A stretch of 64,000 nucleotides of DNA from Legionella shakespearei DSM 23087. Lineage in GTDB: Bacteria > Pseudomonadota > Gammaproteobacteria > Legionellales > Legionellaceae. The notes below the pieces were generated by a model. The model did no database searches. It was not told the DNA's origin and saw only the letters and a list, made by a program, of their open reading frames with translations. Position 1 is the stretch's first letter, and each line of letters opens with the position of its first letter. Of the stretch, positions 19,900 through 30,100 are shown in pieces. The position numbers and the translations under genes were made by a program. The DNA is taken from contig NZ_KB892389.1 in assembly GCF_000373765.1 (NCBI RefSeq), positions 1-64,000 on the forward strand. Reading direction: 5' to 3'.

Positions 19900-19918
19900 A
19901 TTTTGATGAAGGATTTTT

Positions 19919-21241
19919 ATGAGCCATGTTCTGATTGTTGAAGATGATCCAGTATTGAGAGAAGCGCTGGCTGAAACGATGACTATTGCTGGCCATACTT
20001 ATATTACTGCCAAAGATGGTAAAGAAGCTTTGACTCTTCTGGATTTGCATAATCCTGCAGTTGTTCTTACAGATATCAGGATGGATAAGCTCGATGGTAA
20101 TGAGTTATTAAACGCGATTCAAAAATCAAGACCTGGTTTACCCGTTATTTTAATGACTGCTTTTGGTTCTGTAGAAGACGCAGTAACCGCTATTCGTCAT
20201 GGTGCTGTGGATTATTTACAAAAACCCTTCAGTGCTCAGGTGTTAACGGAAAAAGTAGGCAAATACATTAAAACCAGTGAGGATGACGATAATGGTGATC
20301 CCATCGCTCAGGATCCCAAAAGCCAGGCTTTATTAACCATGGCACTCAAAGTGGCACAATCTGATGTTGGGGTCATGATAAGTGGGGAAAGCGGTACAGG
20401 TAAAGAAGTCCTGGCTCATTTTATTCATGATCATTCTCCACGCAGAAAGCAACCCTTTATTGCAATTAATTGTGCGGCTATTCCAGAGCAAATGCTGGAA
20501 GCGACTCTGTTCGGTTATGAAAAAGGATCCTTCACAGGTGCCTACAAATCTACTGCAGGTAAATTTGAACAGGCTCAGGGTGGCACGTTACTGTTAGATG
20601 AAGTGAGTGAAATGTCACTCAGCTTACAAGCCAAATTATTACGTGTACTGCAAGAAAAAGAAGTAGAACGTATTGGCTCTAACAAGATGATTAGCCTTGA
20701 TGTTCGCATACTTGCCACAACAAACAGACAACTGAAAGATGAAGTGCAGGCCGGCCGTTTCAGAGAAGATCTTTTTTACCGGCTCAATATTTTCCCACTG
20801 CAGTGGCACCCCTTGCGTGAAAGAAAGAATGATATTATTCCATTAGCAAATTATTTAATTCGTAAGCATTGCCAAAACAAACAGCCAGTCGTGCCCGTGA
20901 TTAGTCCTGCCGCACAAAAACTGATGTTGGCTTATCCATGGCCAGGAAATGCCAGGGAACTTGATAATGTGATCCAAAGGGCTTTAGTATTACAAGTACA
21001 AGGCATCATCGAAGCAGACCATTTACAGCTTTCATCAACGACAATAGTGGCTGCTGAAACATCAGCAACAACAGGTACTGCAGGCAGCAAAAACTTACAG
21101 CTCCATGAATTTGAACTGATAGAAAAAACCTTGCAAGAACACGAAGGCAACAGACAGCAGGTTGCTGCTTTATTAGGGGTTAGTGAACGTACACTGCGCT
21201 ATAAATTAGCCAAGATGCGTGAAGAGGGATATGTGGTCTGA
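19919..21241 (+). CDS. fleR: Sigma-54-dependent flagellar response regulator FleR/FlrC
   Basis: NtrC-class activator of 440 residues. The receiver has the acidic pocket E8-D9-D10 and phosphorylation site D52 (VVLTDIRMD). The AAA+ domain has Walker A GESGTGKEVLAHFIHD near 158, the sigma-54 contact loop GSFTGAYKS (GSFTGA in place of the usual GAFTGA) and Walker B GGTLLLDEVSEM. A Fis-type helix-turn-helix (NRQQVAALLGVSERTLRYKL) closes the protein. It should activate RpoN-dependent basal-body promoters in response to FleS. Confidence 0.94.
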   Translation: MSHVLIVEDDPVLREALAETMTIAGHTYITAKDGKEALTLLDLHNPAVVLTDIRMDKLDGNELLNAIQKSRPGLPVILMTAFGSVEDAVTAIRHGAVDYLQKPFSAQVLTEKVGKYIKTSEDDDNGDPIAQDPKSQALLTMALKVAQSDVGVMISGESGTGKEVLAHFIHDHSPRRKQPFIAINCAAIPEQMLEATLFGYEKGSFTGAYKSTAGKFEQAQGGTLLLDEVSEMSLSLQAKLLRVLQEKEVERIGSNKMISLDVRILATTNRQLKDEVQAGRFREDLFYRLNIFPLQWHPLRERKNDIIPLANYLIRKHCQNKQPVVPVISPAAQKLMLAYPWPGNARELDNVIQRALVLQVQGIIEADHLQLSSTTIVAAETSATTGTAGSKNLQLHEFELIEKTLQEHEGNRQQVAALLGVSERTLRYKLAKMREEGYVV

Positions 21242-21247
21242 ACAAGA

Positions 21248-21332
21248 GTAGCCCGTATTAGCGAAGCGTAATACGGGATGAAGTGGTAATGTACCCATGT
21301 TCCCGCATTACGCTGACGCTAATGCGGGCTAC
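21248..21332. repeat. Long hairpin repeat, family C (copy C4)
   Basis: GTAGCCCGTATTAGCG... pairs with ...CTAATGCGGGCTAC; the right arm reads GCATTACGCTGACGCTAATGC, a few differences from the left. It begins seven bases after the fleR stop and lies between fleR and fliE. Confidence 0.8.
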
Positions 21333-21375
21333 AAATCTGTATGTAATGAATGCGGGCATGAAGAGGGACAGGGAA

Positions 21376-21690
21376 ATGAGTGACATTAATACAGTAAATC
21401 TGATTAATCAAATGCGTGCCATGGCGACACAGGCCAGTGGCTCAACAGTAGAAGTCGGAGCCAATCAGGCACCATTCAGCACGGTCTTTCAACAGGCATT
21501 AAATCAGGTTAATGATTTAAGCCAGACATCAGATGCTTTAAAAACCCGTTTTGAAATGGGCGATCCTAATGTAAGCCTTGGTGAAGTGATGATAGCTGCC
21601 CAAAAATCCAGTTTGGGATTCGAGGCTACTTTAAGGGTACGAAATAAAGTGCTACAGGCTTATCAGGATATCATGAATATGCCTGTATGA
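21376..21690 (+). CDS. fliE: Flagellar hook-basal body protein FliE
   Basis: Rod/MS-ring junction protein. ATG 21376 (MSDINTVNLINQM) is chosen: GGGAA precedes it and the 104-residue product has family length; the upstream ATG at 21283 lies inside hairpin C4 and is rejected. The C-terminal half SDALKTRFEMGDPNVSLGEV and MIAAQKSSLGFEATLRVRNKV is the conserved FliE core. It is exported unfolded before rod assembly. fliF follows after 60 bases. Confidence 0.95.
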   Translation: MSDINTVNLINQMRAMATQASGSTVEVGANQAPFSTVFQQALNQVNDLSQTSDALKTRFEMGDPNVSLGEVMIAAQKSSLGFEATLRVRNKVLQAYQDIMNMPV

Positions 21691-21750
21691 TCCTCTCTGT
21701 GTTTGTGAGGCATAATAGTAAAAAACAGGAATTAATTACAGGAGTTAATC

Positions 21751-23376
21751 ATGGCATTGGCTGATAATGCTTCAACAGCAGCAGCAAAATTTGCTAGTTT
21801 ATCTATACCTCGCCAAATTGGTTTACTGTTTGGGCTTGCCATCAGCGTTGCTATTGGCTTATCTGTAGTTTTATGGTCCCGCGATCCCAGTTACGTCCCT
21901 TTATACAGCCAAATGAACGCCCGTGATGCCTCAGATATAGTCGCTGTGCTTGAGCGCAATGGTATAGAATATAAAATGGATCAGAGCCATGGCACGTTGA
22001 TGGTTCCTGCTGATGAATTACAATCAGCCCGTATGCGGTTAGCTGCTGAAGGTTTGCCACGTGAATCCGGCGGCAGCGAGCAAATGTTTGCTGGCAATGG
22101 TACCTTTAACAGCAGCCAATTCATGGAAAACGCCCGCTATATCAAAGCACTGGAAGCTGAACTGGCGCGTACCATCAGTAAATTTAATGATATAAAATCC
22201 GCTCGCGTACACCTGGCTATTCCCAGGGAGTCAGCCTTTGTTCGCGATACTCATGAACCCAGCGCTTCCGTATTCATTGATGTATATTCAGGTCTGGAAC
22301 TTAAAAAGCATACTATTGCCGCTATTATCAATCTGGTCGCTTCAAGCATTCCAAGCTTAAGTGCCAGCAGGGTGACGGTTGTCGATCAGGACGGTCAATT
22401 GCTCAATGAGGGCGGTGGACAAACCATGTTTTCAGATACCGAACGTTTTCTTGATTATCGCCAAACTCTGGAACATCAATACGCGCAGAAAATTCAGGAT
22501 ATTTTAACTCCAATTCTGGGCTATGGCCGTGTCAGGGCCAAGGTGTCGGCGGATATTGATTTCACCAGTTACGAACAAACACAAGAGTTATTTAATCCGG
22601 AACTGGCTGCGGTACGCAGTGAACAAACAATGCAGGAACAGCGAAGTGCCAGCAATGACGCCAGTGGTGTTCCAGGAGCATTGTCTAATACACCGCAAGC
22701 TGCCGGTACATTAGCGCAGAAAAATCCTGCCAATCAGGGACAGCCTGCGAATATCCCACAACAGACAATGAACGATCAGAGTCAGGCTAAGGACATAAAA
22801 ACACAAAGCACTAAAAATTATGAGTTGGATAAGACCGTCAGCCATACCAAAAACCAGCCAGGAACCATCAAGCGACTTTCTGTTGCCGTGTTGGTGGATA
22901 ACCGTGCTGTTATGGATGAAAAAACCAAGAAGATGGTTAAAAAAGCGTTGTCAGCTAAAGAAATAGATGAAATCAAATTACTTGTTTCTGATGCTATAGG
23001 CTTAAATGTCAAAAGAGGCGACAGTTTAAATGTCATTAACAGCAACTTTGTGAAGCCTGATCCTATAGAAAGTTTCCCCGAAGAGCGTTTTTGGCAGAAG
23101 GACAGCTTCTGGTCGATAATAAAACAGTTTTTGGGTGCCTTGTTTATTCTGGCCATCATCTTTGGGGTATTGAGACCCATGCTCAAGACCTTAGCCAGCA
23201 ATAAAGAGGAGCAAACAGAAAATCCGGAGACTGCCGGGGAATTGAGCTATGATGGCAAAATATCACTCAAAGATGTCAATGATTACGAGTCTCAATTAAG
23301 TTTATTACGCCAGGTCGTTGATAAAGAACCTAAACGAGTGGCACAAGTAGTTAAATCTTGGGTTGATCGGGGATAA
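21751..23376 (+). CDS. fliF: Flagellar MS-ring protein FliF
   Basis: Builds the MS ring in the inner membrane. The 541 residues include an N-terminal membrane segment (about 23-44), the YscJ/FliF periplasmic domains (YVPLYSQMNARDASDIVAVL; ARVHLAIPRESAFVRDT), a Gln/Asn/Ala-rich insert (about 290-350) and a second membrane segment (about 452-472). The C-terminal tail (LLRQVVDKEPKRVAQVVKSWV) binds FliG. CAGGAG precedes the ATG. fliG starts two bases after the stop. Confidence 0.97.
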   Translation: MALADNASTAAAKFASLSIPRQIGLLFGLAISVAIGLSVVLWSRDPSYVPLYSQMNARDASDIVAVLERNGIEYKMDQSHGTLMVPADELQSARMRLAAEGLPRESGGSEQMFAGNGTFNSSQFMENARYIKALEAELARTISKFNDIKSARVHLAIPRESAFVRDTHEPSASVFIDVYSGLELKKHTIAAIINLVASSIPSLSASRVTVVDQDGQLLNEGGGQTMFSDTERFLDYRQTLEHQYAQKIQDILTPILGYGRVRAKVSADIDFTSYEQTQELFNPELAAVRSEQTMQEQRSASNDASGVPGALSNTPQAAGTLAQKNPANQGQPANIPQQTMNDQSQAKDIKTQSTKNYELDKTVSHTKNQPGTIKRLSVAVLVDNRAVMDEKTKKMVKKALSAKEIDEIKLLVSDAIGLNVKRGDSLNVINSNFVKPDPIESFPEERFWQKDSFWSIIKQFLGALFILAIIFGVLRPMLKTLASNKEEQTENPETAGELSYDGKISLKDVNDYESQLSLLRQVVDKEPKRVAQVVKSWVDRG

Positions 23377-23378
23377 AA

Positions 23379-24368
23379 ATGGACGGAATAGAACGGGCAG
23401 CCATTTTATTATTAAGCATGGGTGAAAAGAATGCTTCGGAAGTATTAAAGCATTTGGAACCCCGACAAGTTCAAAAAGTGGGTATGGCTATGTCCACTTT
23501 AAGTTCGGTCAGCAAAGTCAAAATGCAAAATGTTTTGATTGATTTTATAAGTGCAATTGAAGACCAAACCAGTTTGACAGTCGATACAGAACATTATTTA
23601 CGTACCGTCCTGATTGAGGCTTTGGGGGTAGAAAAGGCAACTCCTTTCATTGACCGGATTTTGGTTTCTGATAAAGACAGTGGCTTAAACCGATTGAAGT
23701 GGTTGGACGGACGATTGATTGCTGATGTGATACGTAATGAACATCCACAGATCATCGCAACCATCTTAATCCATTTAGACAGCGAGCAATCAGCGGAAGT
23801 AGTCAGCTATTTCAGTGCTGAAAAGAGAGCGGAAGTGTTATTGCGTATGTGTAATATCGATACGGTAAAACCCGAAGCCATTTCCGAATTAGGTCAGGTT
23901 ATTGAAAAACAGCTGACTGGCCAGAAAGTAGGAAAATCCGCTTCTGTCGGGGGAATAAAAACAGTAGCTGATGTGATTAACTTTCTTGATGGGGCAATGG
24001 AAGAAGAGGTACTGGAAAAGATCAAGGATTGGGATGAAGAGTTAAGCGACAAGATCAGGGATAAGATGTTTGTCTTTGAAAATATAACGGATATGGATGA
24101 TCGCAGTGTTCAAACTCTTTTGCGTGATGTCACGTCAGAGCAATTGAAACTGGCGTTAAAGGGTACTACCGAAACCACACGAGAAAAAATCTTTACCAAT
24201 ATGTCGAAACGCGCCGCTGATTTATTACGGGATGATATTGAGGTGCAAGGGCCCGTTAAAGTCAGCGATGTTGAAAAAGCGCAACGGGATATTTTGGCTG
24301 TGGCTCGTAATCTGGCCGAAGATGGCAAGATCTCGTTAGGATCGAAAGGCGGCGATGAAATGATTTAA
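23379..24368 (+). CDS. fliG: Flagellar motor switch protein FliG
   Basis: Rotor protein of 329 residues that couples to MotA and sets rotation direction. The N-terminal domain reads ERAAILLLSMGEKNASEVLKHL; the middle EHPQIIATILIHLDSEQSAEV contains the EHPQ motif; the C-terminal domain has LLRDVTSEQLKLALKGT and NMSKRAADLLRDDIE with the charged residues that meet the stator. Normally fliH follows at once. Here 351 bases with two repeat hairpins separate them. Confidence 0.97.
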   Translation: MDGIERAAILLLSMGEKNASEVLKHLEPRQVQKVGMAMSTLSSVSKVKMQNVLIDFISAIEDQTSLTVDTEHYLRTVLIEALGVEKATPFIDRILVSDKDSGLNRLKWLDGRLIADVIRNEHPQIIATILIHLDSEQSAEVVSYFSAEKRAEVLLRMCNIDTVKPEAISELGQVIEKQLTGQKVGKSASVGGIKTVADVINFLDGAMEEEVLEKIKDWDEELSDKIRDKMFVFENITDMDDRSVQTLLRDVTSEQLKLALKGTTETTREKIFTNMSKRAADLLRDDIEVQGPVKVSDVEKAQRDILAVARNLAEDGKISLGSKGGDEMI

Positions 24369-24395
24369 GCTGAATTCATCGGGTATTTGTACAAT

Positions 24396-24420
24396 CCCGG
24401 TTGCAAGCAACCGGGCTACG
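24396..24420. repeat. Short perfect hairpin, family D-prime
   Basis: CCCGGTTGCAAGCAACCGGG is a perfect inverted repeat, followed by CTACG. Related copies lie at 40448-40472 and 44334-44357. It stands 28 bases after the fliG stop inside the flagellar operon. Confidence 0.75.
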
Positions 24421-24442
24421 GCACTGAACTATGCAGGATCGC

Positions 24443-24600
24443 CTTCCCTCTCCGGGGGAAGGTGCCCGACAGGGCGGATGGGGGGATCAAAAGGAGTCTT
24501 TTATCAATAGGGCATGTTGTTTTGAGCTTTTGTGTTTCATGAGTGTTTTTTTGATCCCCCCACCCGCCCTGTCGGGCACCCTCCCCCGGAGGTGGAGGGC
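24443..24600. repeat. Long inverted repeat, family F, inside the flagellar operon
   Basis: Left arm 24443-24490 (contains GGTGCCCGACAGGGCGG, then GGGGGATCAA) pairs with right arm 24550-24600 (TTGATCCCCC, then CCGCCCTGTCGGGCACC). The loop is about 57 bases. It lies between fliG and fliH and is the only copy of this family in the window. The remaining DNA to 24719 is leader for fliH. Confidence 0.8.
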
Positions 24601-24719
24601 TACTTGCACAGAGCCTCATGTTTATTCGCATCTTTTTGCTGTACTAAAATTATGAGGGGATACCTCAGGGGCGAGGGGGCTGCTTTGTGCCACAGACCTA
24701 CAATTAAAGTGAGTGATCT

Positions 24720-25370
24720 ATGTCCAATGAATTTGAGCCTTATCTTACTGATGATAAAAAAAGCGAGTTCAGCGTTTGGCAATATCAGGTAGCACAGGCT
24801 CCTGCTGAGCCTGAAATCAGCCCTGAAGAAGAGTTGGCCAGAGAATGCGAGCTGATCCGGCAAGAAGCGCGGGAGCAAGGCTATTCTGAAGGTCTGCAAC
24901 AGGCTCAGGCAGAAATTACTGACTTAAAAGCTGAACTGGCTCGATGGATAGAGTTTTTCCAGCATCCCATCCAATTGCTCGATGAACAATTAGTGCAGGA
25001 AGTGATGCAAACCGTTATCTGGTTATCCCAATATTGTATTGGGGTCGAACTCTCGGTAAATCCGGAGAAATTATACGATCTTCTCAATGAAATAAAAGGA
25101 GAATTGCCTTCCCTTAAAGGAAACAAGATCTTAGGCATGAACCCTGACGATGCCCAATGGATAAAAGCACAAATCAGCGAAAAAGAAATGCCTGGTATTG
25201 AACAGTCATTGTATGCTGATCCGGAGTTAAACAGAGGAGACTTTTATCTGAAAGGGGAGCATAGCGAACTGGACGGCCGATTAAACACACGCCTTCTTAC
25301 TTTATGTGCCAAATACATCAATAAAGACACACTGATTACTCCCATAAAGCCCCAGGACGCTAAAGAATGA
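24720..25370 (+). CDS. fliH: Flagellar assembly protein FliH
   Basis: Negative regulator and stalk of the FliI export ATPase, 216 residues. The N-terminal 50 residues are acidic and end in a helix with [16 protein letters not shown], the GxxxG-like region typical of FliH. The C-terminal part (about 90-210) matches the FliH/YscL domain with [21 protein letters not shown] and [21 protein letters not shown]. It overlaps fliI by four bases (ATGA), so the two are translationally coupled. Confidence 0.9.
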   Translation: MSNEFEPYLTDDKKSEFSVWQYQVAQAPAEPEISPEEELARECELIRQEAREQGYSEGLQQAQAEITDLKAELARWIEFFQHPIQLLDEQLVQEVMQTVIWLSQYCIGVELSVNPEKLYDLLNEIKGELPSLKGNKILGMNPDDAQWIKAQISEKEMPGIEQSLYADPELNRGDFYLKGEHSELDGRLNTRLLTLCAKYINKDTLITPIKPQDAKE

Positions 25371-26707
25371 ATCAATCACAACTGCACAAGATATTACCTG
25401 ATGTTCGCCTTAAGCAGCATTCGGGTTTGCTGCATTGCGGCCGGGTAAGTCGTGCGGTCGGTTTAACTCTTGAAGCCAGAGGATTTAATCAGCCTGTGGG
25501 GGCACGTTGTCTGGTGACTCTTGACGAACACCATTCTGTTGAAGCTGAAGTCGTGGGATTTAGTAATGACAGTGTTTACCTGATGTCCATCGGTTCAATT
25601 CAGGGCATTGCACCTGGCATGGTGATTACACCAACAGGGCGAGTTGCCCGGGTTGGTGTTGGCCCCCAATTGTTAGGACGTATAGTCAATGGCTCAGGTA
25701 CTCTCATCGATGAGGGGCCTACTCTGGATCTGATTGAGAACTATCCTTTAATCGCCCCTGCAATCAATCCCCTCAAAAGAGTTGCCATTGATACTCCTCT
25801 CGACGTTGGAGTAAGGGCTATTAATGGCCTGCTTACCGTTGGCCGAGGCCAGCGTATTGGCCTGTTTGCAGGAAGTGGCGTAGGAAAATCGGTTTTACTG
25901 GGAATGATGACCCGATTTACCACTGCAGATGTCGTTGTGGTTGGTTTAATAGGTGAACGTGGCCGCGAAGTGAAAGAATTTATCGAATGTAATTTGGGTC
26001 CCGAAGGTTTAAAAAGGGCTGTAGTTGTGGCGGCACCGGCAGATGAAAGCCCATTAATGCGATTACATGGTGCAAAAGTCGCAACCAGTATTGCCGAATA
26101 TTTTCGTGATCAGGGAAAACATGTGCTTTTGTTAATGGATTCACTCACCCGTTTTGCCCAGGCACAAAGGGAAATTGCCTTATCTATTGGTGAGGCACCC
26201 GCAACCAAAGGATATCCACCATCCGTTTTTGCCAAATTGCCCAAATTGGTCGAGCGTGCCGGGAATGGAAAACCCGGAGGCGGCTCCATAACTGCATTTT
26301 ATACCGTACTGACTGAAGGCGATGATTTGCAGGATCCCATAGCGGATTCCGCACGAGCCATATTAGACGGCCATATCGTATTAAGCAGGTCGCTGGCAGA
26401 AGAGGGCCAATATCCTGCGATTGACGTAGAAGCATCAATTAGCAGGGTAATGCAATCTGTTGTCCCTGAAGCGCATATGAACAGTATGTTAGTCTTTAAA
26501 AAATATTTGTCTGTATATCAAAAAAATAAGGATTTAATTTTACTCGGAGCCTACGCCAAAGGCAGCGATCCCGTATTAGACAAGGCGATACTCGCCATTG
26601 ATAAGATGAAAGAGTATATAGCTCAAGGCATGAATGAATCAGTGAATCATGAAGACAGCGTGCAGAGCCTCGTACAGTTGGTATCCACCTTTATCAAGGA
26701 TAATTAA
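25367..26707 (+). CDS. fliI: Flagellum-specific export ATPase FliI
   Basis: Hexameric F1-beta-like ATPase that energises the flagellar type III export gate, 446 residues. Walker A is [16 protein letters not shown] near 166-180; the catalytic [15 protein letters not shown] and Walker [22 protein letters not shown] are intact, followed by [20 protein letters not shown]. The N-terminal beta-barrel begins near residue 15. The gene is coupled to fliH upstream and fliJ downstream (one-base overlap). Confidence 0.97.
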   Translation: MNQSQLHKILPDVRLKQHSGLLHCGRVSRAVGLTLEARGFNQPVGARCLVTLDEHHSVEAEVVGFSNDSVYLMSIGSIQGIAPGMVITPTGRVARVGVGPQLLGRIVNGSGTLIDEGPTLDLIENYPLIAPAINPLKRVAIDTPLDVGVRAINGLLTVGRGQRIGLFAGSGVGKSVLLGMMTRFTTADVVVVGLIGERGREVKEFIECNLGPEGLKRAVVVAAPADESPLMRLHGAKVATSIAEYFRDQGKHVLLLMDSLTRFAQAQREIALSIGEAPATKGYPPSVFAKLPKLVERAGNGKPGGGSITAFYTVLTEGDDLQDPIADSARAILDGHIVLSRSLAEEGQYPAIDVEASISRVMQSVVPEAHMNSMLVFKKYLSVYQKNKDLILLGAYAKGSDPVLDKAILAIDKMKEYIAQGMNESVNHEDSVQSLVQLVSTFIKDN

Positions 26708-27180
26708 TGAGCCAGAGACTGGATCGCCTGATTCAACTGTTGCAGATAAAACAAGATGCAACACACCGCTTTTATCTGGAGTTGATGAAAGCCAAAGAAC
26801 AATTTAATCAAAACAAACTCAGACATGAACAGTTGGTGGTGTACCGAAATGACTATTTGCAACAGCTTGAGCACATAGGTAATGGTGGCTGTACGGTAGG
26901 TCGTTTGCGTAATCGCATCGATTTTATTAACCATTTGGACACAGCTTTGATACAATTGAATACTCATCTGTCCCAGTTGGCTAAAATGAGAACCAAAGCG
27001 GAGTTGAATTACAAGCAGGCAAAGGCTTCAGAAGATGGCGTCAGCAAGCTCATAGAGCGGGTGAAACGTATGGAGCAAATAAAAGAACAGCGCAATGCTC
27101 AGAAAGAAAGTGATGAGTATGCGCAAAAGCAATGGTATAGTAAAAACATTAATGATCAATCGAATTCCTTTGGTGGATAA
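26707..27180 (+). CDS. fliJ: Flagellar export protein FliJ
   Basis: A 157-residue, almost wholly helical protein with long coiled coils (about 5-60 and 80-140), Lys/Gln/Glu-rich, as expected for FliJ, the gamma-like stalk that links FliI to FlhA. Sequence is poorly conserved in this family, so the call leans on position right after fliI and on length. The yhdP gene appears to start inside its last codons. Confidence 0.85.
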   Translation: MSQRLDRLIQLLQIKQDATHRFYLELMKAKEQFNQNKLRHEQLVVYRNDYLQQLEHIGNGGCTVGRLRNRIDFINHLDTALIQLNTHLSQLAKMRTKAELNYKQAKASEDGVSKLIERVKRMEQIKEQRNAQKESDEYAQKQWYSKNINDQSNSFGG

Positions 27181-30100
27181 AATATTAAAAAAAATATGGG
27201 TTGCCCTGGCTATCCTTATTATTTTAGCGGCTGTTACTTCCAGCATATTCCGCTCTCTCACCCCGTGGGCGACGCAATACAAAGGTGAGGTAGAGCAGCA
27301 TTTGACTTCCCTTTTGGGGCAGCCTGTTACCATTCAAAGCATGGAAACGGGGTGGTATTGGTTCCAGCCAGTACTCAAACTAAAACAAATTACTATTCAT
27401 GACGGTAAAAATCCATCGCTGCACCTGGAAAAATTATTAGCAGGCATCAATATCTTCAAGTCACTTTGGCATTGGAGCATCCAGCCCGGTGTGCTTTATA
27501 TTGATAACATTCATTTAACGTTCAGACAAAAGGAAGGGCGTTGGCATATTGACGGTATTTCCGCAGACGCCCTGGATAACAGTGAAATGAATCCTGAAAA
27601 AGCGCAACAGATTTTAGTATGGCTTTCTCAGCAGGAACGGTTGATCATCAAACAGGTTGATGCTCATTTCCATTTCAGTGATGGCGGTTTAATCCCCGTC
27701 AGCAGCCTTAATGTATCCATTGTCAACAGTGGCGGTTACTACAAGCTCAAAGGTGAAGCAAAACTGGATCAGACCAACAGCACTTTTTTCCAGTTGTTAG
27801 GTCAAGTGCAGTTTGACCCATATCATTTCGAAGAAACTAAAGGACAAATTTATTTTTCAGCCAGGCACGTAGCTCCAGCCCAATGGCAGAGTTTCTTTCC
27901 AGCGACTAACCTGCGTCTGGAAGGTGGAAAGGGAAATATTGATTTATGGGTTGATCTGGATAAGGGTGCAGTTTCGCTGGTTCAGGCACAGGTCAATCTG
28001 AAACGTTTGGCATGGCGCCTGTTAAATACCAAAAAAAGTGAGCTCATTCAGTCATTTGTAGCTAATATGTCCTGGAAACCCAATGATAAAGGATGGCAAT
28101 TTAATGCAGATCACATTAAATTACGCGCCGCTGGTGTCAACTGGCCTGAAAATCAGCTCCTGGTTCAATGGAACAAACGACAAAACAGCTATCAGCTCTT
28201 TGTTAAATCAGTTTTAATCGCGTCTTTACTTTCTGATGCGGTGAACTGGCCTGACGAAATCCAGAGCATATTACAAATCAAACCACATGGTACCTTAAGT
28301 GATGCCCAAGTATTAATTCAGGATAATACAGTCCAGTACATCTTAACCCGCTTTGACCATTTAGGCTGGGATGGCAAAGACACGCTTCCTCAAGTAGAAA
28401 ATCTGTCTGGAGTATTGCACTGGCAGCCGGAAGAAGGGCGTCTGGAACTGGATTCCGAGAATACTTCTGTCACCGTAAAGGGGTATCCGACACAAAACCT
28501 GGCCCTGCTCAATGGAGCCGCTGACTGGAAACAATTGGCAGAAGGTTTACGAGTGAGTATTGAGCGCTTTGTCCTGAGCAAGCCTGATTTAACGATTAGT
28601 GCTCAGGGTGCAGTGGATCAGGTGAGCAGCCAGTCCATTGGTCATGTTCGTCTTAATGTCGATTTTTCCGCAAAAGACATACAACAATGGATGGCTTATC
28701 TTCCCAAAGACAAAATGAAAGCCAAGCTCTACGCCTGGCTGAATAATGATGTAAAACGGATCGCTGAAGCCAGCGGCAAAATTACTATTAACGGTATGGC
28801 AAAAGATTTCCCCTTTGACTCTAATAATGGCGAATTTTCCATCATTAGTCATGCCAGTGGCGGAGAAATTTTAATTACCCCTAAGTGGCAACTCGTTAAG
28901 GATCTGGAAGGCTACATCCGCCTGAAAAACCGTAACCTGGAAATTGATTTGGTCAATGGCGATTTTCAGGGGGTTCCTGTAAAACAAATGAATATGCGCA
29001 TTGATGACATAGGCAAAGATAAAGAAACCTTGCTTATTCATGGAATGGTGCAGGGACAAGCACAAAAGATGATGAATTTTGTTATGGCATCACCCTTGCA
29101 GCAAAAGCTCAGTGCTTTAAAAATGCTGGCAATGAAAGGCTTGCTCTCATTAGATTTGCGTCTGGAAATACCTTTATATCCAGAGAATGATGATGATCTT
29201 GCCAGAGGGGATCTGACTTTTGATAAAAACACGGTTTTGGTAACGCACAAAGTAGGATCGGTCACTCTGGAAGACATCTCAGGTCATTTGTCCTTTGATG
29301 AAAAGGGCGTGACGCAAAGCGCTATAACGGCCACAGCTCTGGGGTATCCGGTAAATATCACTATTCAGTCTGTTAAAGAGCCACAACCTTTGACGACCCT
29401 GTCCATTAATGGCGAATGTTCTGTTGATTCATTGAAAAGCCGATTTAATCTGCCTTTATTTCAGGTGATGAAAGGTGTCTTTTCCGTCCAGGCCTTGTTT
29501 AAACTGACCGATGATCCCAACGATTTGGATAACGTAAGCATTAAATCCTCGCTGGAGGGCCTGGCTATTAATTTGCCTGCACCCTTTGGTAAACCATTTA
29601 ATACGAAAGCCCCATTAGATCTGAGTCTGGATTTTAACCCCAAGAAGGCTATTCGCATTCGTTCACGTTATAACGAACGTGTAAGTTCCGATCTTTTGTT
29701 CAAGGAGAGCAAGGGCGCTTTTGATTTTCACTCGGGACAAATTCGCCTGGGCAGTACCAATGCAGTGAATCAAAAAATACCAGGATTGGAAATCATTGGA
29801 GCTCTGGATGGGTTTGATGTACAGCAATGGAAGAAAGTCTTTACGCAATTTTCCGGTCAGAGTTCCCATTTCATTTTGCTCAACAAATTAAGAATAATTG
29901 ATCTAAAGCTCAATAAATTATCCCTGTTTAAACAGAATTTTGATCAGATGAAGGTGAAGGCAAAAATTCTTCCTGATAACAGTTGGGCATTAAATTTGAA
30001 TCAGAAAAATATTTCCGGAGATTTGACTTATTACCCTGCTACCAATGCACTCAATGGTTTTATCAAAAAATTGCATTTAGCGACATTGGATAAGGGGACT

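Noticed and set aside
24431-24899. Several overlapping short frames between fliG and fliH
   Set aside because: They read the arms of a long inverted repeat and the start of fliH in other frames.
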